64,000 nucleotides of DNA from an uncultured Oscillospiraceae bacterium (GTDB lineage: Bacteria; Bacillota; Clostridia; Oscillospirales; Oscillospiraceae). The notes below the pieces were generated by a model. The model had not been told where the DNA came from and searched no databases. It saw only the letters and a list, made by a program, of their open reading frames with translations. The stretch covers positions 10,240 through 74,239 of the forward strand of contig CAKTSA010000005.1 in the NCBI GenBank assembly GCA_934597585.1. The letters are read 5' to 3'. Positions within the stretch are counted from its first letter, which is position 1, and each line of letters begins with the position of its first letter. This document shows, one piece after another, positions 63,852 through 64,000 of this stretch. Position numbers and translations under genes: made by a program.

Positions 63852-64000
63852 ATGGAAGGTTGGAGAAAAGACGCACGGCATGAGCCAATCATCGTAGATT
63901 TGGAGGCGCTGGTGCCAAAGGAGCATCTGCTGCGGAAAATAGAAAGGGTCATGGACTATGAGTGGCTGTATGAACGGCTGGACCCGTACTACTGCCATGA
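63852..64000 (+). CDS. IS1182-like transposase, N-terminal fragment at window edge
   Basis: First 49 codons of a transposase, cut by the end of the window. The sequence after ATG 63852 reads MEGWRKDARHEPIIVDLEAL, followed by VPKEHLLRKIERVMDYEWLY, the characteristic opening (LVPKDHLLRKI) of IS1182-family transposases. GGGGGTGTTTAC precedes the ATG. The catalytic DDE domain lies outside, so completeness cannot be judged. It marks the border of the sugar operon. Confidence 0.75.
   Translation, partial: MEGWRKDARHEPIIVDLEALVPKEHLLRKIERVMDYEWLYERLDPYYCH

Overview
The window looks like the chromosome of a high-GC anaerobic member of the Clostridia, probably Oscillospiraceae (Flavonifractor/Oscillibacter-like). 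This is inferred from gene content and was not tested by any search. The signs are a ferredoxin-dependent 2-oxoacid oxidoreductase, the Gram-positive heat-shock order hrcA-grpE-dnaK-dnaJ with a perfect CIRCE operator, lipoproteins with short lipoboxes, very large secreted beta-helix proteins, a dockerin/cohesin pair, and strong AGGAGG ribosome binding sites. I saw no rRNA, tRNA or CRISPR array.

Layout. 1-9.4 kb: end of a 2-oxoacid:ferredoxin oxidoreductase operon, an OFA-type MFS transporter, an XRE regulator, lepA, ridA and an NMT1-type ABC importer. 9.4-19.4 kb: a cell-surface block with a 1211-residue beta-helix/GLUG protein, a dockerin-bearing hydrolase followed by a membrane-anchored cohesin protein, and two lipoproteins, one of them frameshifted. 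19.6-24.5 kb: divergent lysC-asd and thrC-thrB, i.e. aspartate to threonine. 24.6-29.1 kb: DUF4340-type lipoprotein, two-component system and N-acyl-D-amino-acid deacylase. 29.1-36.6 kb: heat-shock operon running on into a PHP phosphatase, rpiB and a membrane-anchored glycosidase-like protein. 37-42.1 kb: truA, a GNAT-like protein, an Sfp-type transferase, a ROK kinase, an AEC transporter and a gamma-carbonic-anhydrase-like protein.

42.1-53.9 kb is accessory. A 1-kb repeat- and hairpin-rich gap with a degenerate TPP-riboswitch-like leader precedes a SipW-type secreted protein. It is followed by a compact operon of ECF sigma factor, two-TM protein, seven-TM protein and PrsW-type intramembrane protease. 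A second two-TM paralogue is then co-transcribed with a 1939-residue surface protein. I read this as a possible membrane-proteolysis signalling system controlling a giant surface protein.

53.9-63.7 kb is a sugar locus divergent from a LacI regulator: split transketolase, two RpiB-like isomerases, RbsABC-like importer (binding-protein gene interrupted by an amber codon), PfkB kinase and a mutarotase-like protein. The substrate is unknown. The window ends inside an IS1182-like transposase. Non-coding palindromes are frequent: two MITE-like elements, a long palindrome between dnaK and dnaJ, and seven hairpins within 250 bp after the glycosidase-like gene.
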